Assembly: GCF_035917455.1 (NCBI RefSeq)
Contig: NZ_CP109078.1
Location: 1,240,001-1,304,000 of the forward strand
DNA from: Micromonospora sp. NBC_01796
GTDB taxonomy: Bacteria > Actinomycetota > Actinomycetes > Mycobacteriales > Micromonosporaceae
DNA: 64,000 nt
Reading direction: 5' to 3'
The notes under the pieces were generated by a model. It ran no database searches and was not told the DNA's origin. It was given only the letters and a program-made list of their open reading frames with translations. The translations under genes and the position numbers were made by a program. This document shows positions 63,852 to 64,000 of this stretch, in pieces. How positions within the stretch are numbered: position 1 is the first letter of the stretch; the number at the start of each line of letters is the position of its first letter.

Positions 63852-64000
63852 GACCCGTACCGCCCGGCGGCGTCGATGATCGCGGTGGCGACGGCCGCGG
63901 CGGCGTCGGGGCGCCCGTAGCGGCGGGCGGTGTCGGCCAGATGTTGGCGCCGGTCGGGGTGGTCGAGCAGCATCATGATCTCCTCGCGGAGGCGGTCGGG
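63848..64000 (-). CDS. C-terminus of an unidentified protein, possibly a MurG-like glycosyltransferase (5' end outside window)
   Basis: Only the last 50 residues are visible (REEIMMLLDHPDRRQHLADT, then ARRYGRPDAAAAVATAIIDA). A helical ending of this kind, with LADTARRYGRPDAA, is common at the C-terminus of GT28/MurG-like glycosyltransferases, but this is a weak match. It is coupled by ATGA to the VanX-like gene, so a peptidoglycan-related role is reasonable. Confidence 0.5.
   Translation of the reverse strand, partial: PDRLREEIMMLLDHPDRRQHLADTARRYGRPDAAAAVATAIIDAAGRYGS

Overview
The window is a stretch of chromosome from a very GC-rich actinomycete, most likely a member of the Micromonosporaceae. 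This is inferred from strong G/C bias at third codon positions, frequent GTG starts, ATGA/GTGA-coupled operons, XRE-DUF5753 regulators paired with DUF397 proteins, a mycothiol-dependent maleylpyruvate isomerase-family enzyme, an F420-pathway gene (cofC), Lys/Ala-tailed HU and several leaderless start sites. No rRNA, CRISPR array or prophage is visible. One intact ISL3-type insertion sequence is present.

Layout. 1-4.8 kb: the end of a PhoD-like phosphatase, then a MarR regulator, a DHA2 efflux pump and a universal stress protein with an operator-like palindrome. 4.9-9.7 kb: HAD hydrolase, smc and a 64-residue coiled-coil gene. 10-11.8 kb: a membrane-anchored CAP-domain protein and a GH114-like lipoprotein. 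11.8-17.5 kb: a conserved housekeeping block on the minus strand (rsmD-coaD-DivIVA-like-DUF177-rpmF-plsX-rnc-fpg). 17.5-22 kb: three tandem paralogous LPxTG-type surface proteins, each with the same ~208-bp promoter/leader module and a homologous 15-bp-stem terminator. 22-30.5 kb: recG, a FakA-like DAK2 protein, rpmB, GNAT, thiL, an Lrp-type RAM-domain protein, DUF3515 and ddl. 30.7-32.8 kb: an accessory patch with small genes, a probable frameshifted gene and an XRE/DUF397 pair. 32.9-36.8 kb: PLP enzyme, gpsA, plsC, cofC and a small cold-shock-like protein. 36.9-41.9 kb: ppk with a PHO-box-like direct repeat, a CYTH-CHAD protein and a Nudix-histidine phosphatase fusion, which together form a phosphate/polyphosphate group. 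41.9-47.8 kb: a membrane EEP protein, HU, leuD, leuC and a divergent IclR (NdgR-type) regulator. 48.2-48.4 kb: tRNA-Glu(CTC) and tRNA-Gln(CTG). 48.5-55.9 kb: FAH-family enzyme, a large repeat-rich membrane protein, small unknowns and a coupled pair of beta-propeller membrane proteins. 56-57.5 kb: ISL3 element. 57.5-64 kb: DinB and MDMPI proteins, a second XRE/DUF397 locus with duplicated DUF397, a divergent small-gene cluster (CxxC...WPC proteins plus a ribbon-helix-helix-like protein), a VOC protein, and a coupled glycosyltransferase-like/VanX-like/acyltransferase cluster running off the right edge.

The most notable non-gene structure is (i) the triplicated leader upstream of the LPxTG genes, (ii) a dispersed hairpin repeat present three times just past + strand gene ends (two of them between convergent genes), with a compensatory base-pair change, and (iii) an ISL3 copy sitting inside one arm of what was a perfect 16-bp inverted repeat between convergent genes.
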